A stretch of DNA of 38,681 bases from Bacteroidota bacterium (GCA_023429985.1 JAEZCV010000150.1:1-38681), one strand, 5' to 3'. Counted from the first letter of the stretch, positions 24,763 to 32,649 are shown. Numbers and translations: made by a program. Notes: generated by a model not told the origin, from the sequence alone.

Positions 24763-26361
24763 ATGCACACAGATTTCCTGGTTATTGGTTCGGGCATAGC
24801 TGGCCTAACGTATGCTTTAAAAATTGCTGAACGTTTTCCTCATAAGAAAGTAACCATTCTTACCAAGGCTGCCGCCGATGAAACAAATACCAAGTATGCG
24901 CAAGGAGGAATAGCCGTGGTGAACGATATGGAGAATGATAGTTTTGAAAAGCATATCGAGGATACCCTTATTTCAGGTGATGGACTTTGTGATCCGCAGA
25001 TCGTTGAAATGGTTGTAAAGGAAGGTCCTGCCCGTGTTCAGGAAATCATTGACTGGGGTGCCAATTTTGATAAAGGTCCGGAAGGGGAATATAAGCTTGG
25101 CAAAGAAGGTGGTCATTCCGAGTTCAGGATCATTCACTATAAAGATGTAACCGGCCTTGAGCTCGAACGTGCTTTGTTAACTGCCATTGACCGTGCACCC
25201 AATATTGAAATGATTAAACATTGTTTTGTTGTTGACATCATTACGCAACACCATCTTGGCTACCTTGTAACCAAATCCACTCCCGACATTACCTGCTATG
25301 GCGTTTATATTTTAAATGCAGAAACCAATCGCATAGAAAAAATTCTTTCCCGCATAACCATGCTGGCCACAGGTGGCAATGGACAGGTTTATCGAACCAC
25401 CACAAACCCTGCCATCGCTACAGGCGATGGTGTTGCAATGGTATACAGGGCAAAAGGAAGAATTGAGAACATGGAGTTCATACAGTTTCATCCCACTGCC
25501 CTTTATGAACCGGGAAAGAGAGGACAGGCTTTTTTAATTACGGAAGCCGTAAGAGGTGATGGAGGAATTCTTCGTAATATCAATGGAGAGGCATTTATGA
25601 AGCGCTACGATCCGCGGGAGGATCTTGCACCAAGAGACATTGTTGCCAGGGCAATTGATAATGAAATGAAAATTACCGGGACCGAACATGTTTACCTCGA
25701 CTGCACCCATATGGATATGGTTAAGTTCATGGAACATTTTCCCAACATTCATGTAAAATGTTTATCAGTGGGTATTGATGTTTCTAAAAATTATATTCCT
25801 GTGGCACCTGCTGCGCACTATAGTTGTGGAGGAATAAAAACCGATGAATGGGGCAGAAGTTCAATCCGGTTCTTATACGCCTGTGGCGAGTGTGCCAGCA
25901 CCGGCCTGCACGGAGCAAACAGGCTGGCAAGTAACTCTTTGCTGGAAGCAATGGTTTTTGCACACCGTTGCTTTATCGACAGTGTGAATTCTATTGAGAA
26001 AGTGAAAGAATTCCCCGAAATACCTGACTGGAATGCAGAGGGCACATCCGAACCAAAAGAAATGATCCTGATAACCCAAAGTTTAAAAGAATTGCAACAG
26101 GTAATGAGCGACTATGTTGGCATTGTTAGAAATAATGTGCGACTGAAAAGAGCTATGACCAGATTGGATTTATTGTTTAACGAAACCCAGGATCTTTACC
26201 AGGCTACCACTGTTTCGCCCCAGTTGCTTGAACTAAGAAATATGATCACTGTAGGATACCTGATTGTTAAGGGGGCGGGTTTTAGAAAAGAAAGCAGGGG
26301 ATTGCATTATAATGTTGATTATCCGTTCAAAGCTAGTCTTGTAGAAAACATAGTACTTTAG
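24763..26361 (+). CDS. nadB: L-aspartate oxidase
   Basis: A 532-residue FAD enzyme that oxidises L-aspartate to iminoaspartate, the first step of de novo NAD synthesis; NadA then makes quinolinate. The N-terminus holds the dinucleotide-binding GSGIAGL, then KYAQGGIAVV. EFIQFHPTAL, the catalytic Arg region in RDIVARAID, and ANRLASNSLLEA are typical of NadB and separate it from succinate dehydrogenase flavoproteins. A C-terminal helical domain of about 120 residues completes the usual length. The ATG lies 4 bases after a TTAATTTG promoter-like box, so translation may be leaderless. nadA and nadC are not in the window. Confidence 0.96.
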   Translation: MHTDFLVIGSGIAGLTYALKIAERFPHKKVTILTKAAADETNTKYAQGGIAVVNDMENDSFEKHIEDTLISGDGLCDPQIVEMVVKEGPARVQEIIDWGANFDKGPEGEYKLGKEGGHSEFRIIHYKDVTGLELERALLTAIDRAPNIEMIKHCFVVDIITQHHLGYLVTKSTPDITCYGVYILNAETNRIEKILSRITMLATGGNGQVYRTTTNPAIATGDGVAMVYRAKGRIENMEFIQFHPTALYEPGKRGQAFLITEAVRGDGGILRNINGEAFMKRYDPREDLAPRDIVARAIDNEMKITGTEHVYLDCTHMDMVKFMEHFPNIHVKCLSVGIDVSKNYIPVAPAAHYSCGGIKTDEWGRSSIRFLYACGECASTGLHGANRLASNSLLEAMVFAHRCFIDSVNSIEKVKEFPEIPDWNAEGTSEPKEMILITQSLKELQQVMSDYVGIVRNNVRLKRAMTRLDLLFNETQDLYQATTVSPQLLELRNMITVGYLIVKGAGFRKESRGLHYNVDYPFKASLVENIVL

Positions 26362-26374
26362 TTTTATCCTCTAT

Positions 26375-26382
26375 TACCTTCG
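26375..26382 (+). promoter_or_regulatory. -7-like promoter box 4 bases before the acyltransferase start
   Basis: TACCTTCG (one base off TAnnTTTG) ends 4 bases before ATG 26387, the same spacing as at 35331-35343. It suggests a leaderless mRNA. Confidence 0.4.
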
Positions 26383-26386
26383 CCTG

Positions 26387-27262
26387 ATGTATCATCTTGT
26401 TTATGCAGTTATTTATGTTTTTTCCCTTTTACCTCTCAGGGTGTTATATATTTTTTCCGATCTCATTTACGTGTTGGTGTATAGATTTCTGAAGTACAGG
26501 AAAGATATTGTGAGAAATAATTTAAAGATCGCGTTTCCTCATAAATCCGAATCTGAAATTGAAAGAATAGAAAAGCAGTTTTACCGGAATTTAATGGATA
26601 CAATGATTGAAACCATTAAGTTATTTAGTGCCGGCGAACGTTTTTTAAATAAACGTGTGAAAGCTGATATGTCTTTCTTCGACAGGTTCTATTTTGAAAA
26701 ACAAAAGATACAGGTGCATCTTGGGCATAACTTTAATTGGGAAATTTTTAATTTATATGGCGGCATTCATGCTAAACAAAAGCTGATCGGTGTTTATATG
26801 CCGCTGAAAAGTTCACTGGCAGACCGGCTGTTTTTAAAAATGCGTTCAAAATTTGGAACTGTGCTGGTGCCGGCAACAAAAATGAGAGCAGGACTTTTAC
26901 CGCATAGAAATAATGCATACATACTGGGTTTAATTGCCGACCAAACGCCTGCACATCCGGATAATGCTTACTGGGTAAATTTTTTTGGAAGACCTACAGC
27001 ATTTTTGCGCGGACCAGAGAAAGGAGCAAGGGCAGCCAACCTTCCCGTGGTTTTTTGCCACAGTACCAGCAGCAAAAGAGGGTATTACCAGTTACATTTT
27101 CAAATGCTGGCAGAACGACCCGCAGAATTAAAAGAAGGTGAGCTCACTACGCGATATGCTGCAATGCTGGAACAAACCATTTCCCACCATCCTGAAATGT
27201 GGTTATGGAGTCATAGAAGATGGAAACATGAATGGAAACCCGACTATAAAATTTATGCATAA
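26387..27262 (+). CDS. LpxL/HtrB-like lipid acyltransferase
   Basis: A 291-residue membrane-associated acyltransferase of the lauroyl/myristoyl family that adds secondary acyl chains to lipid A, or a related aminolipid acyltransferase. An N-terminal hydrophobic helix (LVYAVIYVFSLLPLRVLYIF) leads to VRNNLKIAFPHKS, the usual helix pair. The catalytic HX4E motif is HNFNWE (nt about 26726-26743). ADQTP and the C-terminal MWLWSHRRWKHE, conserved in this family, are present. It follows nadB by 25 bases with its own promoter-like box. A strong hairpin begins within the stop codon. The exact substrate is uncertain. Confidence 0.92.
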   Translation: MYHLVYAVIYVFSLLPLRVLYIFSDLIYVLVYRFLKYRKDIVRNNLKIAFPHKSESEIERIEKQFYRNLMDTMIETIKLFSAGERFLNKRVKADMSFFDRFYFEKQKIQVHLGHNFNWEIFNLYGGIHAKQKLIGVYMPLKSSLADRLFLKMRSKFGTVLVPATKMRAGLLPHRNNAYILGLIADQTPAHPDNAYWVNFFGRPTAFLRGPEKGARAANLPVVFCHSTSSKRGYYQLHFQMLAERPAELKEGELTTRYAAMLEQTISHHPEMWLWSHRRWKHEWKPDYKIYA

Positions 27263-27290
27263 GAAGCAGGCTTTTGCCTGCTTCTTTTAA
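27261..27290 (+). terminator. Terminator hairpin between convergent genes
   Basis: An 11-bp perfect stem, AAGAAGCAGGC/GCCTGCTTCTT, with a TTTT loop (27261-27286), is followed by TTAATTT. The left arm overlaps the acyltransferase TAA and the right arm stops one base before the convergent gene's stop codon. It mainly serves the plus strand and may act both ways. Confidence 0.85.
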
Positions 27291-28696
27291 TTTAAAACAG
27301 AAGCTTCTTTTTCTGTTTTTATTTTTTCCTGTTCCTTGATTTTATTCCATCCGCCTAATACATTTCTCAAATTGTGAAATCCCTCTTTCTTTAACAGCGA
27401 AGCTGCAATTACACTTCTGTATCCACCTGCACAATGAACATAAACATTGTGTTCGTCTTCAATGGCCGACATATTTAAAGGATCGGTAAGTTCATTTAAA
27501 GGAATATTCAAAGCATCTTTCACATGTTCATCGGCATATTCCGAAGGTTTCCTTACATCCAGTACCAGCAGGTTTTCATCAAATGGAAAGTCCATTGCCA
27601 TTTCATCTGCTTCTATGTCAATGATCATATCATATTCTTCACCCGAATTTTTCCAGGCTTCAAAACCATTTTTCAAATGACCGGCAATTTTGCTGAATCC
27701 TACCCTTGCAAGCCTGATAATGGTTTCTTTTTCCTTACCGGCTTCCGTAACCAGGATAATTTCTTTGTTAAACGGCAGGATGCTGCCCGCCCATTCGGCA
27801 AATCTTCCTTCCAAACCTATAAATATGGATCCGGGAATAAAGGCTTGTGTAAAAATATCTGCTTTACGTGTATCGAGTATAACAGCGCCATTATCGCGAA
27901 GGGTGAGGAATTCGGAAACAGAAAGAGCTTGCATTCCCTTTTCAACGATTGTATCCAGTGCTTCATAACCTTCTTTATTAATGCGTGCATTAACCGGGAA
28001 ATAGCTGGGAGGTTCACCCAGCCCTTCTGTTACTGCTACAATGAATTCTGCTTTGGAACCGGTTTTGAGGGCGTAGTTCGTTAATTTTTCTTCCCCAATT
28101 GTACTATAGGTATTCGGACCCAGGTTTTTTCCACAGGAACTTCCGGGGCCATGAGCGGGGTATACAATCACATCATCGTCAAGAGAAATAAGTTTTTTCT
28201 GAATGGATTCATACATCATTCCGGCAAGGTCCTCCATGGTAAGATCTTTACCTTTTTGGGCCAGGTCGGGGCGGCCAACATCGCCCACAAATAAAGTGTC
28301 GCCGGTAAATACTGCATGGTTCTTACCATTTTCATCTTTTAATAAATAGCAGGATGATTCCAGGGTGTGGCCGGGCGTGTGCAATACTTCAATGCTTAGG
28401 TTTCCCAAAGAAAATTTTTCACCGTCGCGTGCGATGTGTGCATCAAACCTGGTTTCTGTGCCCGGACCGTAAACTATTGTTGCACCGGTAGCTTTGGAAA
28501 GGTCGAGATGACCGCTTACAAAATCCGCGTGAAAATGGGTTTCAAATATATATTTAATGCGGCTTTTGCGGCTTTCGGCAAGCTTTACATATTCTTCAAT
28601 ATCTCTAAGCGGATCTACAATGGCAACCTCGCCCTCACTTTCAATATAATAAGCCGATTCGCTCAGGCAGCCAGTATATAGTTGTTGTATGTACAT
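27287..28696 (-). CDS. Persulfide dioxygenase-rhodanese fusion (MBL fold plus two rhodanese domains)
   Basis: A 469-residue cytosolic protein. Residues about 1-235 form a metallo-beta-lactamase domain like ETHE1: THFHAD (His54, His56, Asp58), His63, HTPGHT and FTGDTLF bind one iron. ETHE1-type enzymes oxidise glutathione persulfide to sulfite. Two rhodanese-like domains follow. The first has VTEAGKEKET where the active Cys loop should be, so it is inactive; the second has VHCAGGYRS with Cys422 as sulfur carrier. Fused rhodanese and dioxygenase activities handle H2S-derived sulfane sulfur. The promoter is flanked by paired palindromes, and an ArsR-type regulator lies upstream. Confidence 0.92.
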   Translation of the reverse strand: MYIQQLYTGCLSESAYYIESEGEVAIVDPLRDIEEYVKLAESRKSRIKYIFETHFHADFVSGHLDLSKATGATIVYGPGTETRFDAHIARDGEKFSLGNLSIEVLHTPGHTLESSCYLLKDENGKNHAVFTGDTLFVGDVGRPDLAQKGKDLTMEDLAGMMYESIQKKLISLDDDVIVYPAHGPGSSCGKNLGPNTYSTIGEEKLTNYALKTGSKAEFIVAVTEGLGEPPSYFPVNARINKEGYEALDTIVEKGMQALSVSEFLTLRDNGAVILDTRKADIFTQAFIPGSIFIGLEGRFAEWAGSILPFNKEIILVTEAGKEKETIIRLARVGFSKIAGHLKNGFEAWKNSGEEYDMIIDIEADEMAMDFPFDENLLVLDVRKPSEYADEHVKDALNIPLNELTDPLNMSAIEDEHNVYVHCAGGYRSVIAASLLKKEGFHNLRNVLGGWNKIKEQEKIKTEKEASVLN

Positions 28697-28700
28697 AAAA

Positions 28701-28742
28701 ATTCCTTTAGGAGCAAAATTATGTGTTTGTTCCTAAAGGAAT
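28701..28742 (-). promoter_or_regulatory. Paired-palindrome operator around the dioxygenase promoter
   Basis: A perfect 12-bp inverted repeat (ATTCCTTTAGGA at 28701-28712, TCCTAAAGGAAT at 28731-28742) surrounds the -7 box at 28714-28721. Each arm contains its own TCCTwwAGGA palindrome; the two centres are 28 bp apart. This is the expected layout for two repressor dimers. The neighbouring ArsR-type protein is the natural candidate binder. Confidence 0.7.
28714..28721 (-). promoter_or_regulatory. -7 promoter box for the persulfide dioxygenase gene
   Basis: The minus strand reads TAATTTTG, a full TAnnTTTG match, 17 bases before the ATG at 28696 and between the two operator palindromes. Confidence 0.6.
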
Positions 28743-28760
28743 AACAAGGTTAACGTAAGC

Positions 28761-29105
28761 TTATTTTAATAGGTCCTGTACAATATTATGTACCTGGTCC
28801 AGCCTGTTATAATTAACGGAATAAAAAATAAATTTTCCGTCACGCAGGGTAGTAACAAAACCCGCCTTTCTTAAGATCGCAAGGTGTTGGGATGCTACAG
28901 ACTGTTCCAGCCTCAGCTTTACATAAATTTCAGTTACAGTCATGCGGCTGTTCTGATGGATCAGCTTCAGTATCTGCTGCCGAAGTTTGTGATTAACCGC
29001 TCTTAAAATCAGGGCTGCCTTCTTAAGCTGTATCGTATCGATTTGCAACTCAGAAGAGCTCACTGTTTTTTCTTCTAAAATTTCATTATTCATTATGTGC
29101 TCCAT
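28761..29105 (-). CDS. ArsR/SmtB-type winged-helix repressor without cysteines
   Basis: About 114 residues from ATG 29105; ATG 29093 is also possible. A TTG at 29117 lies inside the promoter box and is rejected. The winged helix is complete: LRQQILKLIHQN, TVTEIYVKLRLEQSVASQHLAILRKAGFV with the recognition helix at SVASQHLAILRKAG, and a wing, LRDGKFIFYSVN. There is no Cys anywhere, so it cannot use the cysteine-pair persulfide switch of SqrR/BigR or the Cys metal sites of ArsR/CadC. The last helix carries an Asp and a His (RLDQVHN) that might form an alpha-5 metal site, but this is weak. It is the likely regulator of the dioxygenase downstream. Confidence 0.88.
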   Translation of the reverse strand: MEHIMNNEILEEKTVSSSELQIDTIQLKKAALILRAVNHKLRQQILKLIHQNSRMTVTEIYVKLRLEQSVASQHLAILRKAGFVTTLRDGKFIFYSVNYNRLDQVHNIVQDLLK

Positions 29106-29114
29106 TAATCTGTA

Positions 29115-29122
29115 CAAATTTA
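29115..29122 (-). promoter_or_regulatory. -7 promoter box with -33 TTTG for the ArsR-type gene
   Basis: The minus strand reads TAAATTTG, a full match, and a TTTG lies exactly 19 bases further upstream (29145-29142), giving the complete Bacteroidota promoter pattern. It lies 9 bases before ATG 29105. No TCCTwwAGGA palindrome is seen here, so autoregulation is not evident. Confidence 0.65.
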
Positions 29123-29170
29123 TAATATCCTAACGCTAATGCAAATCAAAATCGTGTAAATCAAGGTTTT

Positions 29171-29845
29171 TTATATAAGAGGTTTAACAGATGGTAAGTA
29201 ATAAGCCTTACCATACCATGGTTCAGAGTAAGCAAGGTCTGCAAATTGTTGTTTTTCATATGCCGAAAAAGCCATTTGCATCATTGCCGCTGCCGATGTT
29301 TTATAATCCGCAAATGCGGCATTTGCATGTTTAACCACATTTTTAAATTTATCACTTCCATTACCAAAAAAAAGAATCCTTCCTTTTTCAAGAACATCTT
29401 TAAAAGATTCTTCATTTAATATTAGATTTCCGGGAGGCATAATTTCCTGAAGATCACCATTATAGATCGCTGTAAATACTTCCATTCGCCTGGCGTCAAT
29501 CATGGGGCATAATAACGTTTCGGGAGGAGGCATTACCCCTGCAGCCATCATTTTTAATGTATTTATCGTGATCATGGGTTTATTAAGGGCATAACACAGG
29601 CCTTTTACGGCCGACATGCCTACTCTCAAACCCGTATAGGAACCGGGCCCGGCACTGATAGCAAAACCATCTATCTCGGAAAGTGAAGATCCATTTTTAG
29701 ATAATATTTCCAAGACGGCAGGATGAAGCCAGGCAGCATGATCTTTTTGAGAGGTATTAACTACCTCATCAATAATTACCCTGTCCTTTGCAATGCAAAC
29801 CGAAGCGGTGGAGATAGCTGTATCAATTAAAACGAGAACTGCCAC
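29171..29845 (-). CDS. tsaB: tRNA threonylcarbamoyladenosine synthesis protein TsaB
   Basis: A 224-residue ASKHA-fold protein that dimerises with TsaD in the complex making t6A37 on ANN-decoding tRNAs. The N-terminal strand LVLIDTAIS, the AWLHPAV segment in the position of the TsaB TsaD-contact helix, FAISAGPGSYTGLRVGMSAVKGL, and PMIDARRMEVFTAIY are diagnostic. The start is GTG (29845), 4 bases after a TATCTTCC promoter-like box. It is cytosolic and stands alone. Confidence 0.93.
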   Translation of the reverse strand: MAVLVLIDTAISTASVCIAKDRVIIDEVVNTSQKDHAAWLHPAVLEILSKNGSSLSEIDGFAISAGPGSYTGLRVGMSAVKGLCYALNKPMITINTLKMMAAGVMPPPETLLCPMIDARRMEVFTAIYNGDLQEIMPPGNLILNEESFKDVLEKGRILFFGNGSDKFKNVVKHANAAFADYKTSAAAMMQMAFSAYEKQQFADLAYSEPWYGKAYYLPSVKPLI

Positions 29846-29849
29846 AGCG

Positions 29850-29857
29850 GGAAGATA
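29850..29857 (-). promoter_or_regulatory. -7-like promoter box 4 bases before the tsaB GTG
   Basis: The minus strand reads TATCTTCC (two bases off TAnnTTTG), ending 4 bases before the GTG start. Weak alone; listed because the spacing equals that at 26375 and 35331. Confidence 0.3.
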
Positions 29858-29869
29858 AGTTAAAAACCG

Positions 29870-30079
29870 CTATTGAATGGGCGGCCTGGAATCGTCGCTG
29901 GTGTTGCGAATAAGTCCAATTCCGGTAAAAAAGAAGATCGCCCCCAGAAGGCCATACACAATTAATGTCTTAACCTGCGTTTCAGTTCCACTAGCGTCCA
30001 TAAATAAAATGGCAAAATAAATTAATCCGCCAATTCCTAAAACGGTAAGAATAACGCCAAATGTTCTTTTCAGGTTCAT
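29870..30079 (-). CDS. Small two-helix membrane protein
   Basis: A 69-residue protein with two hydrophobic helices (FGVILTVLGIGGLIYFAILF and LIVYGLLGAIFFFTGIGLI) joined by a short polar loop. The first Met follows no clear Shine-Dalgarno. I recognise no functional family beyond short Bacteroidota membrane proteins. It sits 24 bases upstream of tsaB on the same strand and may be co-transcribed with it. Confidence 0.68.
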   Translation of the reverse strand: MNLKRTFGVILTVLGIGGLIYFAILFMDASGTETQVKTLIVYGLLGAIFFFTGIGLIRNTSDDSRPPIQ

Positions 30080-30103
30080 ACTTTAAGTTTCCCTGAAGAA
30101 TGC

Positions 30104-30124
30104 AAAAGAGTTGCCAACTCCTTT
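30104..30124 (-). terminator. Probable terminator after the 30139-30501 gene
   Basis: On the minus strand, AAAGGAGTT, a GGC loop, then AACTCTTTT form a 9-bp stem with one G-U pair, the last bases of which are a T run. The tail after it is GCATTC, so it is of moderate strength. Confidence 0.45.
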
Positions 30125-30138
30125 CAGTTTAGAAAACA

Positions 30139-30501
30139 TTATTGGCGAAAGCTTCCTACAATATCATCGGGAGCCAGTTTAAAACCCAGTTGTTCATTTT
30201 CATTAATGGGAATAAAAATGGAGGGGCTTCCATTTGTTGACCTTGTTTTGGCATAAATACCCTTCAGAGGACCTGAGGTAAAAAAAATTCTTTGCGCAGT
30301 AACACTAAAGCGGAATTCACCTACTTCCTTGCTGGAGGAGATCATATATTTTTCGTCTTTTATTAATACGATATCACCTTTTTCCCAGCCACGATCATTC
30401 ACCCTGGTTTCATATCGTCCTTCGGGAAGGCGTTGAACCTGCTCCTGGGCATTTATAATAAAAGTTGAAAGACTAAAAGCAAAAAGTAAAAATAATTTCA
30501 T
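30139..30501 (-). CDS. Hypothetical exported protein
   Basis: A 120-residue protein starting at ATG 30501, where a signal peptide begins (MKLFLLFAFSLSTFIINAQ). The frame extends 12 codons upstream but without a plausible start context. The mature domain has predicted strands YETRVNDRGWEKGDIVLIK, EFRFSVTAQRIFF and SIFIPI, consistent with a small all-beta periplasmic domain. No named family is recognised. Confidence 0.7.
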   Translation of the reverse strand: MKLFLLFAFSLSTFIINAQEQVQRLPEGRYETRVNDRGWEKGDIVLIKDEKYMISSSKEVGEFRFSVTAQRIFFTSGPLKGIYAKTRSTNGSPSIFIPINENEQLGFKLAPDDIVGSFRQ

Positions 30502-30589
30502 AGGTGTTGTTTTTGCATTTTGGTAAGTAAGGTACAAGTTTAATAAGAGGTTTCAATAGTAATACCACCAGGGAGAAATACGCAAAAAC

Positions 30590-31396
30590 TTATTCATATT
30601 TTTTAAACAATTTAAATAACACTTTCCGGTCCGCTTCAGTCAGTTCCTCACCCTCACTCTTTATATATTTTCGTTTAAATGCTTTAATAGCTGCAGCTGA
30701 ATCTTTTATGTTGTATCCGATAATTCTCAAGGCCTGCAAGGCATTAAAATCAACCGGAACCTCCACATGGGTGGTATCATCCCACCAAAGTCCAAATCCA
30801 CTTTCCGCCAATTGTTGCCAGGGGAAATGAATATTAGGATCATTTTTTCTTGAAGGGGCAATGTCTGCATGCCCGATAAAATTGGCAGCTGGAATGCCAA
30901 AACCTCTTTTTAAATGGCCCAGCAACAATTCAAGGCTGGCAATCTGTTCTTTTGAAAATGTATCAAAACCATTATTATCTATTTCTATCCCAATAGAAGA
31001 GGAGTTGATATCGCTGGTATTACCCCATTTGGAAATGCCTCCATGCCAGGCACGGAGATAATCATTCAGCATGTGATAAATAGTTCCATCCTTGCAGATA
31101 ACATAATGTGCACTCACTTGTGTTCTGGTAAGTGTAAAAGTTTTTAAGGTTTGATCACAACTGTTTTGTGCAGTATGGTGAATAATTACATAGTTGGGTT
31201 TTCTTAGGTTGAAGTTGGTGGTGCCAACAAATCCTGCAGTAGCAAAACTGTCTTTTAACGGCGATTCTTTTAAAACACCGGCAAGTTCACGCGCCTGGTT
31301 TTTATATATTTTATTTGTGGATGCATAAGGTCTGCGGGAGCATGCATAAAATAACAAGGAAGCTAAAACCATCCAGGTAAAAATGTTCTTGTTCAT
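30590..31396 (-). CDS. N-acetylmuramoyl-L-alanine amidase (Amidase_2), lipoprotein
   Basis: A 268-residue zinc amidase of the T7-lysozyme/AmiD/PGRP type that cuts the lactyl-amide bond between MurNAc and the stem peptide. The lipobox is FYACS after MVLASLL. Zinc ligands are visible: His in IIHHTAQ, His in FIGHADIAP, and the Asp of RKNDP. The segment WHGGISKWGNTSDINSSSIGIEI is the conserved substrate-binding part. A C-terminal extension of about 80 residues after FPWQQLAE is of unknown function. It probably acts in cell-wall recycling or remodelling at the outer membrane. Confidence 0.93.
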   Translation of the reverse strand: MNKNIFTWMVLASLLFYACSRRPYASTNKIYKNQARELAGVLKESPLKDSFATAGFVGTTNFNLRKPNYVIIHHTAQNSCDQTLKTFTLTRTQVSAHYVICKDGTIYHMLNDYLRAWHGGISKWGNTSDINSSSIGIEIDNNGFDTFSKEQIASLELLLGHLKRGFGIPAANFIGHADIAPSRKNDPNIHFPWQQLAESGFGLWWDDTTHVEVPVDFNALQALRIIGYNIKDSAAAIKAFKRKYIKSEGEELTEADRKVLFKLFKKYE

Positions 31397-31486
31397 ATTG
31401 TTGCTTATTAGGGAAAATAAAGAAGTTTAGCGGTGATTGATATTTTACTGGTTCATTTTTTGTGCCTGTTAAGAAAAAATATTTTT

Positions 31487-32074
31487 ATGGCAAAAAATGT
31501 AGAAGGTAAAAAAGTAGCCATTCTTACCGAAGAAGGATTTGAAGAAATAGAACTTACCAGTCCGATGAATGCGCTGGAACAGGCAGGTGTTATTGTTACG
31601 GTAATTTCACCTCAAAAAAATAAAGTGAAAGGCTGGGACCACGATCACTGGGGAATTGAAGTTTCAGTGGATAAGCATATCAGTGAAGCCAATCCCGAAG
31701 ATTACGATATGCTGATGATACCGGGTGGGGTAATGAACCCCGATAAAATGCGGATGAACAAATCATGTGTTTTGTTCGCCCGCCATTTCCTGGAACAGGG
31801 AAAGCCGGTTGCTGCAATTTGTCACGCACCCCAGTTGCTCATTGAAACAGAAATGATATCCAATCGCCAGATGACCTCTTATCCTTCCATAAAATCTGAC
31901 CTGGAAAACGCAGGGGCATTATGGCAGGATAGCGAAGTGGTGGTGGATAACGGTTTGGTAACGAGCAGAAACCCTGATGACCTGCCAGCTTTCAACAAAA
32001 AAATGATTGAAGAACTTGCCGAAGGAAGGCATGCCACTACCGGGCAGTTTACAAGGCATGATAAGCAGTCCTAA
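31487..32074 (+). CDS. DJ-1/PfpI family protein
   Basis: A 195-residue protein; the frame runs further upstream, but the ATG at 31487 (MAKNVEGKKVAILTEEGFEE) matches family N-termini and is chosen. The nucleophile elbow AAICHAPQ carries Cys112 with His113 next to it, Glu residues sit near 16-20, and LMIPGG and TSYPSIKSDLENAG are typical of PfpI/YhbO-type members. These proteins are variously described as proteases, glyoxalases and deglycases, and a stress role is likely. Its stop interlocks with the convergent gene (CTAA). Confidence 0.93.
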   Translation: MAKNVEGKKVAILTEEGFEEIELTSPMNALEQAGVIVTVISPQKNKVKGWDHDHWGIEVSVDKHISEANPEDYDMLMIPGGVMNPDKMRMNKSCVLFARHFLEQGKPVAAICHAPQLLIETEMISNRQMTSYPSIKSDLENAGALWQDSEVVVDNGLVTSRNPDDLPAFNKKMIEELAEGRHATTGQFTRHDKQS

Positions 32075-32646
32075 TAACGGGCTACTTCCGGTAAAGAAAA
32101 ATAACTGAGGAGATCAAAACTATTTTGATCTCCTTTTCTTTTATACATTCTTAAAAAATCTATGGTAAAACGATCTTCAAATGGTAAACCGCTAAAAACT
32201 TCCCTGGCTTCGTGAAAAACATTTTCCGGGAATTTAAAAACCATAAGCAAAGGCGCCTGGTTGATTTCCACCGGCGGACAGTCACTGCCTTTTAAATAGG
32301 GTTCAATCATTTTTACCTGGTTCCCTATGCTGGTAATGGGGGAAACATCTTCTAATTGCAAATAAACTGAATGGGGCGGCCTGCATTCAAAATTTTTTAT
32401 AGATAAACTGAAAACCTGTTGAAGGTTACATATTCTTTGCAGCCACCTGAATAAGGTAGCCTCCATTTCCTCCCTTGCAAAAAAACTGGCAATGGTAATC
32501 TCTGTTTCACCGGGCCTGCTGGTATTAAAAAGCTTTCCCGTGTAAAGACTGATTTTTTTTAAGAGCGCTGATGGAGGCTCAATTACAAGTTTATATTCAT
32601 TCCATTCTTTGTCGGGGCCGGAAATAAAGTTCTGGGCAGGCATCAT
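32071..32646 (-). CDS. 2H-phosphoesterase-like protein lacking catalytic histidines (tentative)
   Basis: About 191 residues. Start choice: a TTG at 32652 lies inside a TAATTTTG box, so ATG 32646 or 32643 is more likely. The pattern WNEYKLVIEPP, ETEITIASFF, then EINQAPLLMVFKFPE resembles the 2'-5' RNA ligase-like 2H fold. The two His-x-Thr motifs seem to be lost: the first site reads EITIAS, the second NQAPLL. It is divergent from the S24-like gene at 32687. Assignment is by pattern only, so the protein could belong to an unnamed family. Confidence 0.55.
   Translation of the reverse strand: MMPAQNFISGPDKEWNEYKLVIEPPSALLKKISLYTGKLFNTSRPGETEITIASFFAREEMEATLFRWLQRICNLQQVFSLSIKNFECRPPHSVYLQLEDVSPITSIGNQVKMIEPYLKGSDCPPVEINQAPLLMVFKFPENVFHEAREVFSGLPFEDRFTIDFLRMYKRKGDQNSFDLLSYFSLPEVARY
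32107..32142 (+). terminator. Terminator for the DJ-1 gene inside the opposite gene's coding end
   Basis: GGAGATCAAAA (32109-32119), a CTA loop, TTTTGATCTCC (32123-32133), then TTTTCTTTT. This is a perfect 11-bp stem extended by one A-T and one G-U pair. It lies within the last 25 codons of the minus-strand gene, so one sequence codes protein on one strand and ends transcription on the other. Confidence 0.75.
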
Positions 32647-32649
32647 ATG

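Noticed and set aside
27524..28084. 186-codon plus-strand frame opposite the dioxygenase
   Set aside because: Phe/Cys-rich translation without domain; the opposite strand carries clear enzyme motifs.
29106..29117. TTG start of the ArsR-type gene at 29117
   Set aside because: It lies inside the TAAATTTG promoter box, which has a TTTG 19 bases upstream; ATG 29105 is used.
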